A stretch of 64,000 nucleotides of DNA from Clostridiales bacterium (GTDB taxonomy: Bacteria > Bacillota > Clostridia > Peptostreptococcales > Anaerovoracaceae), in NCBI GenBank assembly GCA_015058215.1, contig SVCU01000002.1, positions 111,501-175,500 on the forward strand, in the 5' to 3' direction. Under the pieces are notes generated by a model. The model worked only from the letters and a program-made list of their open reading frames with translations. It was not told the DNA's origin and searched no databases. Below, one piece after another: positions 24,749 through 31,908 of the stretch. A program made the translations under genes and the position numbers. The number at the start of each line of letters is the position of its first letter. Position 1 is the stretch's first letter.

Positions 24749-24823
24749 TGGAGCGGAAGACGAGATTCGAACTCGCGACCCTCGCCTTGGCAAGGCGATG
24801 CTCTACCCCTGAGCCACTTCCGC
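24749..24823 (-). tRNA. tRNA-Gly(GCC)
   Basis: A 75-nt cloverleaf on the minus strand: acceptor GCGGAAG/CTTCCGC, D-arm GCTCAGGGGTAGAGC, anticodon arm TCGCC-TTGCCAA-GGCGA with anticodon GCC, T-arm GCGAGTTCGAATCTCGT and an encoded T-CCA end. It is a single-tRNA unit with its own promoter and terminator. Confidence 0.97.
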
Positions 24824-24847
24824 ATGTCTTGTAAACAAGCAAGTATT

Positions 24848-24876
24848 ATGATAGCAAATGGATTTGTATTTGTCAA
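24848..24876 (-). promoter_or_regulatory. Promoter of tRNA-Gly
   Basis: Minus strand TTGACA, 17 bases, TATCAT, about 25 bases before the tRNA. Confidence 0.87.
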
Positions 24877-25006
24877 GCACAAAAATAAAATATTTTTTTC
24901 ATTTTCCGTTTATATACTCTTTACCTTTCAGGGGTAAGATAAAGATGCTTCGAAAGAAGACTGCGGAATAGGGGCCGCAGCAAATCAAAAGGGGGTTACA
25001 GATACT

Positions 25007-25123
25007 ATGGAAACAGAAGCAACTGTAAAAAAAGAAAGAGCCGGGTTCGGAGAAACCCTTGGACAGCTCTTCCTGGCATGCTGCACCGTGGCCATCGTGC
25101 TGGTGTGCGGCGGAAGTCTCTAA
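25007..25123 (+). CDS. 38-residue predicted membrane microprotein
   Basis: A short frame reading METEATVKKERAGFGETLGQ, then a hydrophobic stretch LFLACCTVAIVLVCGG and SL. The basic/acidic N-terminus followed by one membrane segment from about residue 21 gives a small single-pass protein, N-terminus inside. GGGGG lies 11 bases before the ATG, rather far. An intrinsic terminator follows within 10 bases, so a discrete short transcript is likely. Not recognised; the adjacent CC pair in the membrane segment is a notable feature. Confidence 0.55.
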   Translation: METEATVKKERAGFGETLGQLFLACCTVAIVLVCGGSL

Positions 25124-25129
25124 AAAGAA

Positions 25130-25159
25130 GAGAAGGCGGCGTAAGCCGCCTTCTTTTTT
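25130..25159 (+). terminator. Terminator after the microprotein gene
   Basis: AGAAGGCGGC-GTAA-GCCGCCTTCT followed by a T run. Confidence 0.9.
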
Positions 25160-25160
25160 A

Positions 25161-25189
25161 TTGCGCCGGGCCCTGCCCTCTGTTAAAAT
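25161..25189 (+). promoter_or_regulatory. Promoter of the MoxR-CoxE operon
   Basis: TTGCGC, 17 bases, TAAAAT, directly after the preceding terminator. Confidence 0.72.
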
Positions 25190-25253
25190 AAAGTATTAGA
25201 ACAAGTCCCGGTTTTTTCAAAAACACCCTTTCAAACCAAAGGAGAACCGATCT

Positions 25254-26066
25254 ATGAACGCTGCATTTCGCGGAACCGATCAATACGTTGCCTCTCAGGA
25301 CCTGCTGGGGGCTGTGAACATCGCCATCGCCCTCAAAAAGCCTCTGCTGATCAAAGGCGAGCCCGGTACCGGCAAAACCATGCTGGCCCAGGCCGTGGCC
25401 GATGCCCTCGGCAAAAAACTGATCATCTGGAGCGTCAAGTCCACCACCAAGGCACAGGATGGCCTGTATGTCTACGACGTGGTACAGCGTCTCTATGACA
25501 GCCAGTTCGGCAATGCCGGCGTGGACGATATCGCAAAATACATCAAGCTGGGCAAGCTGGGGGAAGCCTTCTCTTCCGAGGAGCAGACGGTTCTTCTCAT
25601 CGACGAGGTGGATAAGGCGGACCTGGAATTTCCCAACGACCTTCTGTGGGAACTGGATAAAATGGAATTCTACATTCCCGAAACCAAAGAGACGGTGAAG
25701 GCCAAGCAGCGCCCCATCGTCATCATCACCTCCAACGCGGAAAAGGAACTGCCCGATGCGTTCCTGCGCCGCTGCATTTTCCATTACATCGCCTTCCCGG
25801 AACCGGAACAGATGGAAAAGATCATTCGGGTCCACTTCGATACCCTGGACGAAGCCGTGCTGCGCCAGGCCATGGATGCCTTCTACTGGGTCCGCAGCCT
25901 CAGCGATGTGGAAAAGAAGCCCAGCACCTCCGAACTGGTGGACTGGATCCGCGCCCTGCAGCTTTCCGGCATCGATCCGGACCGCATCATCAAGGAGATC
26001 CCCTTCGCCGGTGTTCTGCTGAAAAAGGATAAAGACGTGACCAATATGCAGCGTCGTCTGGGATAG
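25254..26066 (+). CDS. MoxR-type AAA+ ATPase
   Basis: 270 residues. Walker A GEPGTGKT (about 38-45), Walker B TVLLIDEVDKAD (about 113-124), sensor 1 PIVIITSNAEKELPDAFLRRC with the arginine finger. The fold is that of the MoxR/CoxD group, chaperone-like ATPases that work with a VWA partner on metal centre assembly or other protein maturation. Its VWA partner gene starts 8 bases after the stop. The client is not evident: no CO dehydrogenase or similar enzyme lies nearby. Confidence 0.92.
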   Translation: MNAAFRGTDQYVASQDLLGAVNIAIALKKPLLIKGEPGTGKTMLAQAVADALGKKLIIWSVKSTTKAQDGLYVYDVVQRLYDSQFGNAGVDDIAKYIKLGKLGEAFSSEEQTVLLIDEVDKADLEFPNDLLWELDKMEFYIPETKETVKAKQRPIVIITSNAEKELPDAFLRRCIFHYIAFPEPEQMEKIIRVHFDTLDEAVLRQAMDAFYWVRSLSDVEKKPSTSELVDWIRALQLSGIDPDRIIKEIPFAGVLLKKDKDVTNMQRRLG

Positions 26067-26074
26067 GAGACGCC

Positions 26075-27271
26075 ATGTTCATCGGTTTTTTCTACCTGAT
26101 GCGGGCCCGGGGCCTGGGAGTATCCCTCAACGAGTGGATCACCCTGATGGAGGGCCTTCTGGAAGGGCTTCACGGCAGCACCATCAGCGGCTTTTATAAC
26201 CTGTGCCGGGCGGTACTGGTGAAAAGCGAAGCGGATTATGATAAATACCACCAGGTGTTTCTGGAATACTTCGAAGACGTGCCCTTCGGGGAGGCGCTTC
26301 CCGAAACTGTGCTGCAGTGGCTCAGCAACAAGGAAGAAGCCCTGAAGGATTTCAAGGCGTTTCTGGAGACCCAGGGCTACGACGAAAAAACGGCGGAGGA
26401 GATCCTGGAGCAGTTCCGCCAGCGTCTGAAAGAACAGACGGAGGAACACAACGGAGGCTCCCGCTGGATCGGCACCGGCGGCTATACCAACTTCGGCCAC
26501 AGCGGCCATTCACCCCAGGGCATCCGCGTGGCGGGGGAAAGCCGCTACCGCAGAGCCTTTCAGGTGCTGGGAGACCGCAGGTACAGGGATTTCCGCAAGG
26601 ACAATCTTCTGGATATCCGCCAGTTCCAGATGGCCTTCCGGCTGCTGCGCCAGTATTCGGACCGGGTCAATGAAGCGGCCACGGAATTCGATGTGGAGGG
26701 CACGGTACGGAAGACCTGCGACAATGCGGGCACCCTGTCCGTGCAGTACAAAAAGCCCCGCCGCAATACGGTGAAGGTGATCCTTCTGATGGATTCCGGC
26801 GGCTCCATGGATTACTATTCCGGCCTTTGCTCCATGCTGTTTCAGGCGGCGGAGCGGTCCAACCATTTCAAGGAACTGCACACCTATTATTTTCACAACT
26901 GCATTTTCGGAGCGGTATACAAGGATCCCCGGCTGACCTATACCAGCGCGGTATCCACGGACTGGCTCCTGAAAAATTTCGGCAGCGACTACAAGGTGAT
27001 CATCGTGGGGGATGCCCTCATGGATATGTACGAACTGATCGCCCGCCACTATGACCGTCTGCTGGGCGAAGCCAAATACAGCGGCTTCGACTGGTTGTAC
27101 CGGTTCAAAGAACAGTATCCTCACATCATCTGGCTGAACCCGGAAAAACCGCCCAGACCCGGCGGCTACTGGGGCCAGAGTTATGCCAAGATCGCAGAGA
27201 TCTTCCCCATGTTCCCCCTGACCGTGGAAGGTTTGGAACAGGGTATGAAGAAACTGCTGGTCAGCAAGTAA
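26075..27271 (+). CDS. CoxE-like VWA-domain protein
   Basis: 398 residues. An N-terminal helical region (about 1-130) leads to a Gly-rich linker (GGSRWIGTGGYTNFGHSGHSP). A C-terminal VWA-like domain has VKVILLMDSGGSMDYYSG, where the MIDAS is DxGGS rather than the classic DxSxS; I recall this form as usual in CoxE-like proteins (COG3825). GDRRYRDFRKDNLLDIRQFQMAFRLL is also family-typical. Paired with the preceding MoxR ATPase. Confidence 0.9.
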   Translation: MFIGFFYLMRARGLGVSLNEWITLMEGLLEGLHGSTISGFYNLCRAVLVKSEADYDKYHQVFLEYFEDVPFGEALPETVLQWLSNKEEALKDFKAFLETQGYDEKTAEEILEQFRQRLKEQTEEHNGGSRWIGTGGYTNFGHSGHSPQGIRVAGESRYRRAFQVLGDRRYRDFRKDNLLDIRQFQMAFRLLRQYSDRVNEAATEFDVEGTVRKTCDNAGTLSVQYKKPRRNTVKVILLMDSGGSMDYYSGLCSMLFQAAERSNHFKELHTYYFHNCIFGAVYKDPRLTYTSAVSTDWLLKNFGSDYKVIIVGDALMDMYELIARHYDRLLGEAKYSGFDWLYRFKEQYPHIIWLNPEKPPRPGGYWGQSYAKIAEIFPMFPLTVEGLEQGMKKLLVSK

Positions 27272-27292
27272 AATAGGGGGTCAAACTGGCAG

Positions 27293-27307
27293 CTAGGTCA
27301 TACCTAG
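27293..27307. promoter_or_regulatory. Palindromic operator before the FCD regulator
   Basis: CTAGGT-CAT-ACCTAG, a 15-bp palindrome centred on GGTCATACC, 30 bases before the regulator start. The FadR-family consensus GGTnnnACC is matched. The same core lies in the panB promoter. Confidence 0.78.
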
Positions 27308-27336
27308 TTGGAATTTCAGAGAGGAAGGGACCGAAA

Positions 27337-28038
27337 ATGGCACCGGAAAGAAAGACCGCAAAATATGAAGAAGTGGTGGAGAAGATCCGCGAGAAAGTAA
27401 TGGTCACCAAGGAACTGGCTCCCGGAGACCGGCTGCCCGATGAACGTACCATGGCACTGGAATACGGCGTCAGCCGCACCTCCATCCGCGAGGCGGTGAA
27501 GATCCTCAATGCCAGCGGCATTCTGGTGGTCAAAAAGGCCCTGGGCATTTTCGTGGCCGATAACCCCGGCCTCACCTCGGATCCTCTGGGCATGGGCTAC
27601 ATCCAGGATAAGAAAAAATTGATGGATGACTGGTATGCCATCCGTCTCAGCCTGGAACCGGCTATGATGCAGGCGGTGACAGAGAATGCCACCGATGAAG
27701 AGCTGCAGGAGATCCTCTCCCTGGAACGGGAAGAGGCCAAGGCGGTCAACGAAGGGAAGAAGGACTTTCTGGAGCTGGATCAGGAATTCCACGCCCTGCT
27801 GGCAAAGGCCACCCACAACAGCGTGATGGAGCGTCTGATCCCCACCCTCCAGTCTCCCATTTACTATCAGATGGCAGAGGAAAAGATGCCTCTGGAAGTG
27901 AAAAAAGAGGCCCTGCGCCTTCATGAAGAAGTGGCTAAATTCCTGAAAATGCGGGATGCCACCGGCGCGGCCCTGGCCATGCGCTATCATCTTCTGGCCG
28001 CCGCTTCCAACACAAATTATTTTGCAGACGAGGATTGA
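27337..28038 (+). CDS. GntR-family regulator, FadR/FCD subfamily
   Basis: 233 residues. N-terminal winged helix-turn-helix with GDRLPDERTMALEYGVSRTSIREAVKILNASGILVVKKALGIFV (about 30-73). C-terminal all-helical FCD ligand domain with the metal-binding residues in ELDQEFHALLAKATHN and late LAMRYHLLA. Ligands of this group are usually small carboxylic acids. The matching palindromes upstream of itself and in the panB promoter indicate autoregulation and control of panB. The start codon ATG has GAGAGGAAGG upstream. Confidence 0.92.
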   Translation: MAPERKTAKYEEVVEKIREKVMVTKELAPGDRLPDERTMALEYGVSRTSIREAVKILNASGILVVKKALGIFVADNPGLTSDPLGMGYIQDKKKLMDDWYAIRLSLEPAMMQAVTENATDEELQEILSLEREEAKAVNEGKKDFLELDQEFHALLAKATHNSVMERLIPTLQSPIYYQMAEEKMPLEVKKEALRLHEEVAKFLKMRDATGAALAMRYHLLAAASNTNYFADED

Positions 28039-28063
28039 CAAAGGTCATACCTTGCCGTACAAT
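28035..28063 (+). promoter_or_regulatory. panB promoter with embedded FCD operator
   Basis: TTGACA (28035-28040), 17-base spacer, TACAAT (28058-28063). The spacer contains AAGGTCATACCTT (28041-28053), the same GGTCATACC core as at 27293-27307. A bound repressor would block RNA polymerase. Confidence 0.85.
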
Positions 28064-28146
28064 AAATATGTGAGAGTATCTCACGGACGATTTTGTTCAT
28101 TTGCGCAGAAAGCGCATCAAAGTTTTTTCTAAGGAGGAAAACAAAA

Positions 28147-28980
28147 ATGGCCAAGAAAAAAATGACCGTTGCTGACTTCAAGAACTGGAAGAAGGAAGGC
28201 AAGAAGTTCACTTTCGTAACCGCTTATGACTACACCACCGCTACCATCGTAGACGAAAGCGATTGCAACATCATCCTGGTCGGCGACTCCCTGGGCATGA
28301 TCATGCTGGGCTACAAGGGCACCGAATCCGTAACCATGGAAGACATGATCCACCACATCCGTCCCGTAGTAAAGGGCGCTCCCAACACCTGGATCATCGG
28401 CGACATGCCCTTCGGTTCTTATCAGGAATCCGACGAACAGGCTGTACACAATGCTGTCAGACTGATCAAGGAAACCAACTGCGACTGCGTTAAGCTGGAA
28501 GGCGGCGTAGAAATGCTGTCCAGAATCAAGGCTATCGCTGGCGCTGGCATCAACACCATGGGCCACATCGGTCTGACTCCTCAGACTGCTTCCTCCCTGG
28601 GCGGCTTCAAGGTTCAGGGTGGCACCCCCGAAACCGCTGCTAAGGTTATCAAGGACGCTATCGAACTGGAAAAGGCAGGCTGCTTCTCCCTGGTTCTGGA
28701 ATGCGTACCCGTTAGCGTAGGTAAGGCAGTTGCTGAAGCTGTTTCCATCCCCGTACTGGGCATCGGCGCTGGTCCCCACGTAGACTGCCAGGTACTGGTA
28801 ACTCAGGACCTGCTGGGCATGTATGGCGACTTCAAGCCCAAGTTCGTAAAGCACTTCGCACAGGTTCGTAAGGTCATGGTAGACGGTCTGAATGCATTCC
28901 ACAAGGAATCCATCGAAGGCACCTTCCCCTCCGAAGAATACTGCTTCAACAAGGCTGTTGACATCCCCAAGCTGTACTAA
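28147..28980 (+). CDS. panB: Ketopantoate hydroxymethyltransferase
   Basis: 277 residues. TIM barrel with PanB signatures VTAYDYTTATIVDES, ILVGDSLGMIMLGYKGTESVTMEDMIHHIR, MPFGSYQES, VKLEGG, MGHIGLTPQTASSLGGFKVQGG and IPVLGIGAGPHVDCQVLV. It makes ketopantoate from 2-oxoisovalerate and methylenetetrahydrofolate, the first pantothenate step. panC, panD and panE are not adjacent, which is unusual; control by the FCD regulator next door suggests a specialised role. ATG 28147 follows AAGGAGG. Confidence 0.93.
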   Translation: MAKKKMTVADFKNWKKEGKKFTFVTAYDYTTATIVDESDCNIILVGDSLGMIMLGYKGTESVTMEDMIHHIRPVVKGAPNTWIIGDMPFGSYQESDEQAVHNAVRLIKETNCDCVKLEGGVEMLSRIKAIAGAGINTMGHIGLTPQTASSLGGFKVQGGTPETAAKVIKDAIELEKAGCFSLVLECVPVSVGKAVAEAVSIPVLGIGAGPHVDCQVLVTQDLLGMYGDFKPKFVKHFAQVRKVMVDGLNAFHKESIEGTFPSEEYCFNKAVDIPKLY

Positions 28981-29019
28981 GCTGAAGGTTTGCAAAAACA
29001 CCTTAACAATGGAACGAAG

Positions 29020-29052
29020 AACTGCCGCAGAGAAATCTGCGGCAGTTTTTTC
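29020..29052 (+). terminator. Terminator after panB
   Basis: AACTGCCGCAG-AGAAAT-CTGCGGCAGTT followed by a T run. Confidence 0.9.
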
Positions 29053-29102
29053 TTGTTTTTGCCCCGGAACGGGATCTTTTGCCGCCGGACGTGATTTGGC
29101 AT

Positions 29103-29131
29103 TTGGCAATCGCGGCAAGATGTATTATAAT
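29103..29131 (+). promoter_or_regulatory. Promoter of the LytTR/GHKL two-component operon
   Basis: TTGGCA, 17 bases, TATAAT, about 80 bases before the regulator start. Confidence 0.85.
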
Positions 29132-29209
29132 AAAGAAAATTGGACGGGGCATTTCCGCCGCACAGGCAGAAGGCCCGCGTTCCCTCTGTGATCAGAAAGG
29201 GAAAACTTT

Positions 29210-29911
29210 ATGTTCCGCATTGCTGTCTGCGATGATGAAAAAATTTTTGCCGATGAAGTGGCCCTCTGCTGCCGCACGATCCTGGAAAAGAAACAGGCGG
29301 CCGGCGAAGTGGCTGTATTTTCCTGCGGCCGCGATCTTGTGGATGCCTACGTGAAGGGCGAAACCTTCGACCTGCTGCTTCTGGATATTCTGATGGATGG
29401 CATGGACGGCATCGAGCTGGCCACAGCCATTCGGGAACTGGATAAAAAAGTGCCCATCGTTTTCGTCACTTCCACCGCGCAGTATGCCCTGAAGGGGTAC
29501 GAAGTGCAGGCCTACCGCTATTTGCTGAAACCGGTGAAACAGATCGAACTGGAACCCATCCTGGCGGAGCGGCTTCGGGAAAAAGGCAAGAAGCGCTGGC
29601 TGTCGCTGAAGGATGGGGCCGCCGTGCGCCGCATCCCCTTCGAGGAGATCATTTATGTGGAAACCGCCGGGCGCAAAGCGATCATCCATACGGACGGAGA
29701 GAACTTCACCTTTGCCGGCCGTCTGGCAGAGCTGGAAAACGAGCTGCCTGCCGACCGGTTCCTGCGCTGCCATCAGAGCTACATTCTGAACTTTTCCTAT
29801 GTGTTTGAGATCCATCGCTACGAAGCGGTGCTGACGGATCATACGGTGATCCCCATCAGCCGTACCTACTGGGAAAAGGTGAAATCCACATTTCTGAGGA
29901 AGATTCTATGA
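29210..29911 (+). CDS. LytTR-family response regulator
   Basis: 233 residues. Receiver domain with the acidic pocket CDDE (about 7-10), phospho-acceptor D59 in LLLLDILMDGMDG and the lysine in YRYLLKPV. From about 125 a LytTR DNA-binding domain follows (RIPFEEIIYVETAGRKAIIHT ... DRFLRCHQSYILNFSYV). It resembles AgrA/VirR-type regulators. Its stop overlaps the kinase start by 4 bases, indicating translational coupling. Confidence 0.93.
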   Translation: MFRIAVCDDEKIFADEVALCCRTILEKKQAAGEVAVFSCGRDLVDAYVKGETFDLLLLDILMDGMDGIELATAIRELDKKVPIVFVTSTAQYALKGYEVQAYRYLLKPVKQIELEPILAERLREKGKKRWLSLKDGAAVRRIPFEEIIYVETAGRKAIIHTDGENFTFAGRLAELENELPADRFLRCHQSYILNFSYVFEIHRYEAVLTDHTVIPISRTYWEKVKSTFLRKIL

Positions 29912-31758
29912 CACCCTACGAACCTGCACTGGACCAAGAAAAATACGGGAGACGAAAGACCCTGCAGATCGCAGCGGTCTGTCTCATCATGGTGCTTTTG
30001 ATGACCGGCGTAGGTATGTTTATCCATTGGACCGGCAGCATGGAGGAGAGCCTGATCCTGTCCGGTGCCTGGTGCTACCGGACGGAGGATGCTTCCGTGG
30101 CCTACGTGCTGAAAAACACCAAGCGGCTGGAAAACGTGGGCCCCAATGAGCCCCTCACCATGTTCGTGGAACTGGATGCCATCCAGCCCGACGAGCAGCT
30201 CTATTTCCAGGGGCGGCACCAGCGGGTGCGGGTCCTGCTGGAAGATAAGGTGCTGGCGGAACTCTATCAGACCGATGCGGACCCCGGCTTCTGGGATGCC
30301 ACCATCAACCTGCCGGTCACCGAGGGGAAAGAGACTCTGACGCTGGAGATCACCTCCCCCTATGCAGGGTATTCCGGGGTGCCCATCAAATTGTACCGGG
30401 GCAGCCATACGGCGCTTCGGACCTACCTTCTGGCCCAGTCATTCCTGCGGGTGCTGCTGGCCGGTGTTGCCCTGTTCTCCGGCATTTTCATGATCGTGCT
30501 GAACCTGATGCGCCGCAGCAATAAAAAGCTGGACTGGGGTGCTCTGGCGTTCGGTCTGTTTATCATTACCTTCAGCGTTTATTCCGTGTTCTTCCGCGAA
30601 GGGCCGGATTACGCCATCTATGCCATTTTCCTGCCCCAGACCATCTCCTATGTGAGCATGGTGGCCTTCAATCTGATGCTGATCCCCTTCAATGTGGCAT
30701 TGCTTCTGAAGATCAGCCGGAAGTACCGCGTGTGGGCCAGTCTGCCCCTGATCCTGGTCATGATCTTCTTCCTGTCCACCCTGCTTCTGGATCTTTCCGG
30801 CGTTTCTTCTCTGGAAAACGCCCAGGGGCTGCAGAACGATCTGGTGATCGGTGCCTGCGTCTACAGCGTGCTGGTGGCCATTACGGACCATTATTCCGGC
30901 AATAAGTTTGCCAAGTTCGTGGCCCTGTACCAGGGGGCGCTCGGGCTTTCCCTGTGGCTGGATCAGTTCATGGGGAAACCGCTGGTCAGCGGCATGCCCA
31001 TCATCAGCGTCAGCTATATCACCTTCTTCCTGCTGATCGCCCTGGGTCTTCTGGGGGCCACGGTCAGCGCCATCCAGGATGCGGCCAAGGAGGAAGCGGA
31101 GCAGCGGGCCATCCTGCTGCGGGACCAGCTGGCCATGGAAAGCTACCAGAACATCCACTACACCATGGACGGTCTTCGGAAGCTGCGCCACGAACTCAGA
31201 AACCACGCGGCGGCTCTGGATATCATTCTGGAGCACGGCCAGTACGACCAGGCCCGGGATTATCTCCGGGACAACCTGCTGCGGCAAACCTGGACCAGCA
31301 ATGTGGTCTACAGCGAAAACTATATGGTGGACGGTATCGTCAACAGCCGCATCGGCCGCATTCAGGAGGCGGAGATCGAGTTCCACCACCAGCTGAATGT
31401 GCCGGAGAACCTGCCCCTTTCCGACGATAAATTCTGCAGCCTGCTGATGAACCTGCTGGACAACGCCATCGAAGGCTGCTGCACTTTGGAAAACAGCGAT
31501 GAGCGCTATCTCTATCTGGAAATGAACGTGCGGAGGCCCTACTTCTCTATCAAGTGCGTCAATTCCAAGGGGCAGAAGACCATCCGCGGTGAAAATGGCA
31601 AGTACATTACCACCAAGGAGAACAAAGAGCATCACGGCTTCGGCATTTCCATCATGAGCCGCATCGTGGAAGAAAACGGCGGCATCATGGACATCGAGGA
31701 TGAAGAACGGTCCTTCAGCGTCAGCATCGCCCTGCGTATGCCGGAAGAACGGGCATAG
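29908..31758 (+). CDS. GHKL-type sensor histidine kinase with extracytoplasmic domain
   Basis: 616 residues. One membrane segment at about 20-40, a roughly 130-residue outside domain (about 45-180, beta-rich), then some six or seven membrane segments (about 185-390). The cytoplasmic part has a helix with H-box LRHELRNH (His428) and a GHKL ATPase domain with N-box NLLDNAIEGC and the G-box HHGFGISIMSRIVEENGG. This 7TM-plus-outer-domain layout recalls 7TMR-DISM receptors joined to an AgrC-like kinase. No autoinducer peptide gene (AgrB/AgrD) lies beside it, so the signal is unknown. Confidence 0.9.
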   Translation: MTPYEPALDQEKYGRRKTLQIAAVCLIMVLLMTGVGMFIHWTGSMEESLILSGAWCYRTEDASVAYVLKNTKRLENVGPNEPLTMFVELDAIQPDEQLYFQGRHQRVRVLLEDKVLAELYQTDADPGFWDATINLPVTEGKETLTLEITSPYAGYSGVPIKLYRGSHTALRTYLLAQSFLRVLLAGVALFSGIFMIVLNLMRRSNKKLDWGALAFGLFIITFSVYSVFFREGPDYAIYAIFLPQTISYVSMVAFNLMLIPFNVALLLKISRKYRVWASLPLILVMIFFLSTLLLDLSGVSSLENAQGLQNDLVIGACVYSVLVAITDHYSGNKFAKFVALYQGALGLSLWLDQFMGKPLVSGMPIISVSYITFFLLIALGLLGATVSAIQDAAKEEAEQRAILLRDQLAMESYQNIHYTMDGLRKLRHELRNHAAALDIILEHGQYDQARDYLRDNLLRQTWTSNVVYSENYMVDGIVNSRIGRIQEAEIEFHHQLNVPENLPLSDDKFCSLLMNLLDNAIEGCCTLENSDERYLYLEMNVRRPYFSIKCVNSKGQKTIRGENGKYITTKENKEHHGFGISIMSRIVEENGGIMDIEDEERSFSVSIALRMPEERA

Positions 31759-31830
31759 CGTCTGACAGGCAAGGAAACGATGCGGCAAACGTAAGCAAGA
31801 AATACCCCCGTAAAACTCAAACGAGACAAG

Positions 31831-31862
31831 AAAAGACCCCGCCGGCCGGCGGGGTCTTTTTG
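31831..31862 (+). terminator. Bidirectional terminator
   Basis: AAAAGACCCCGCCGG and CCGGCGGGGTCTTTT form a near-perfect palindrome with a T run, between the converging kinase and zinc-ribbon genes. Confidence 0.92.
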
Positions 31863-31908
31863 CTGCAATGATTTGTATCTGCAGAAGGCAGCGGTGCTGC
31901 CGGCGGCA

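Noticed and set aside
24900..24960. Sigma-B type promoter (GTTTAT ... GGGTAA) before the microprotein
   Set aside because: The spacing between the two elements is about 18 bases, too long for a sigma-B site.
26790..26830. DSGGS in the CoxE-like protein as a broken VWA metal site
   Set aside because: As far as I recall, DxGGS is the normal form in this family, so it is not evidence of damage.
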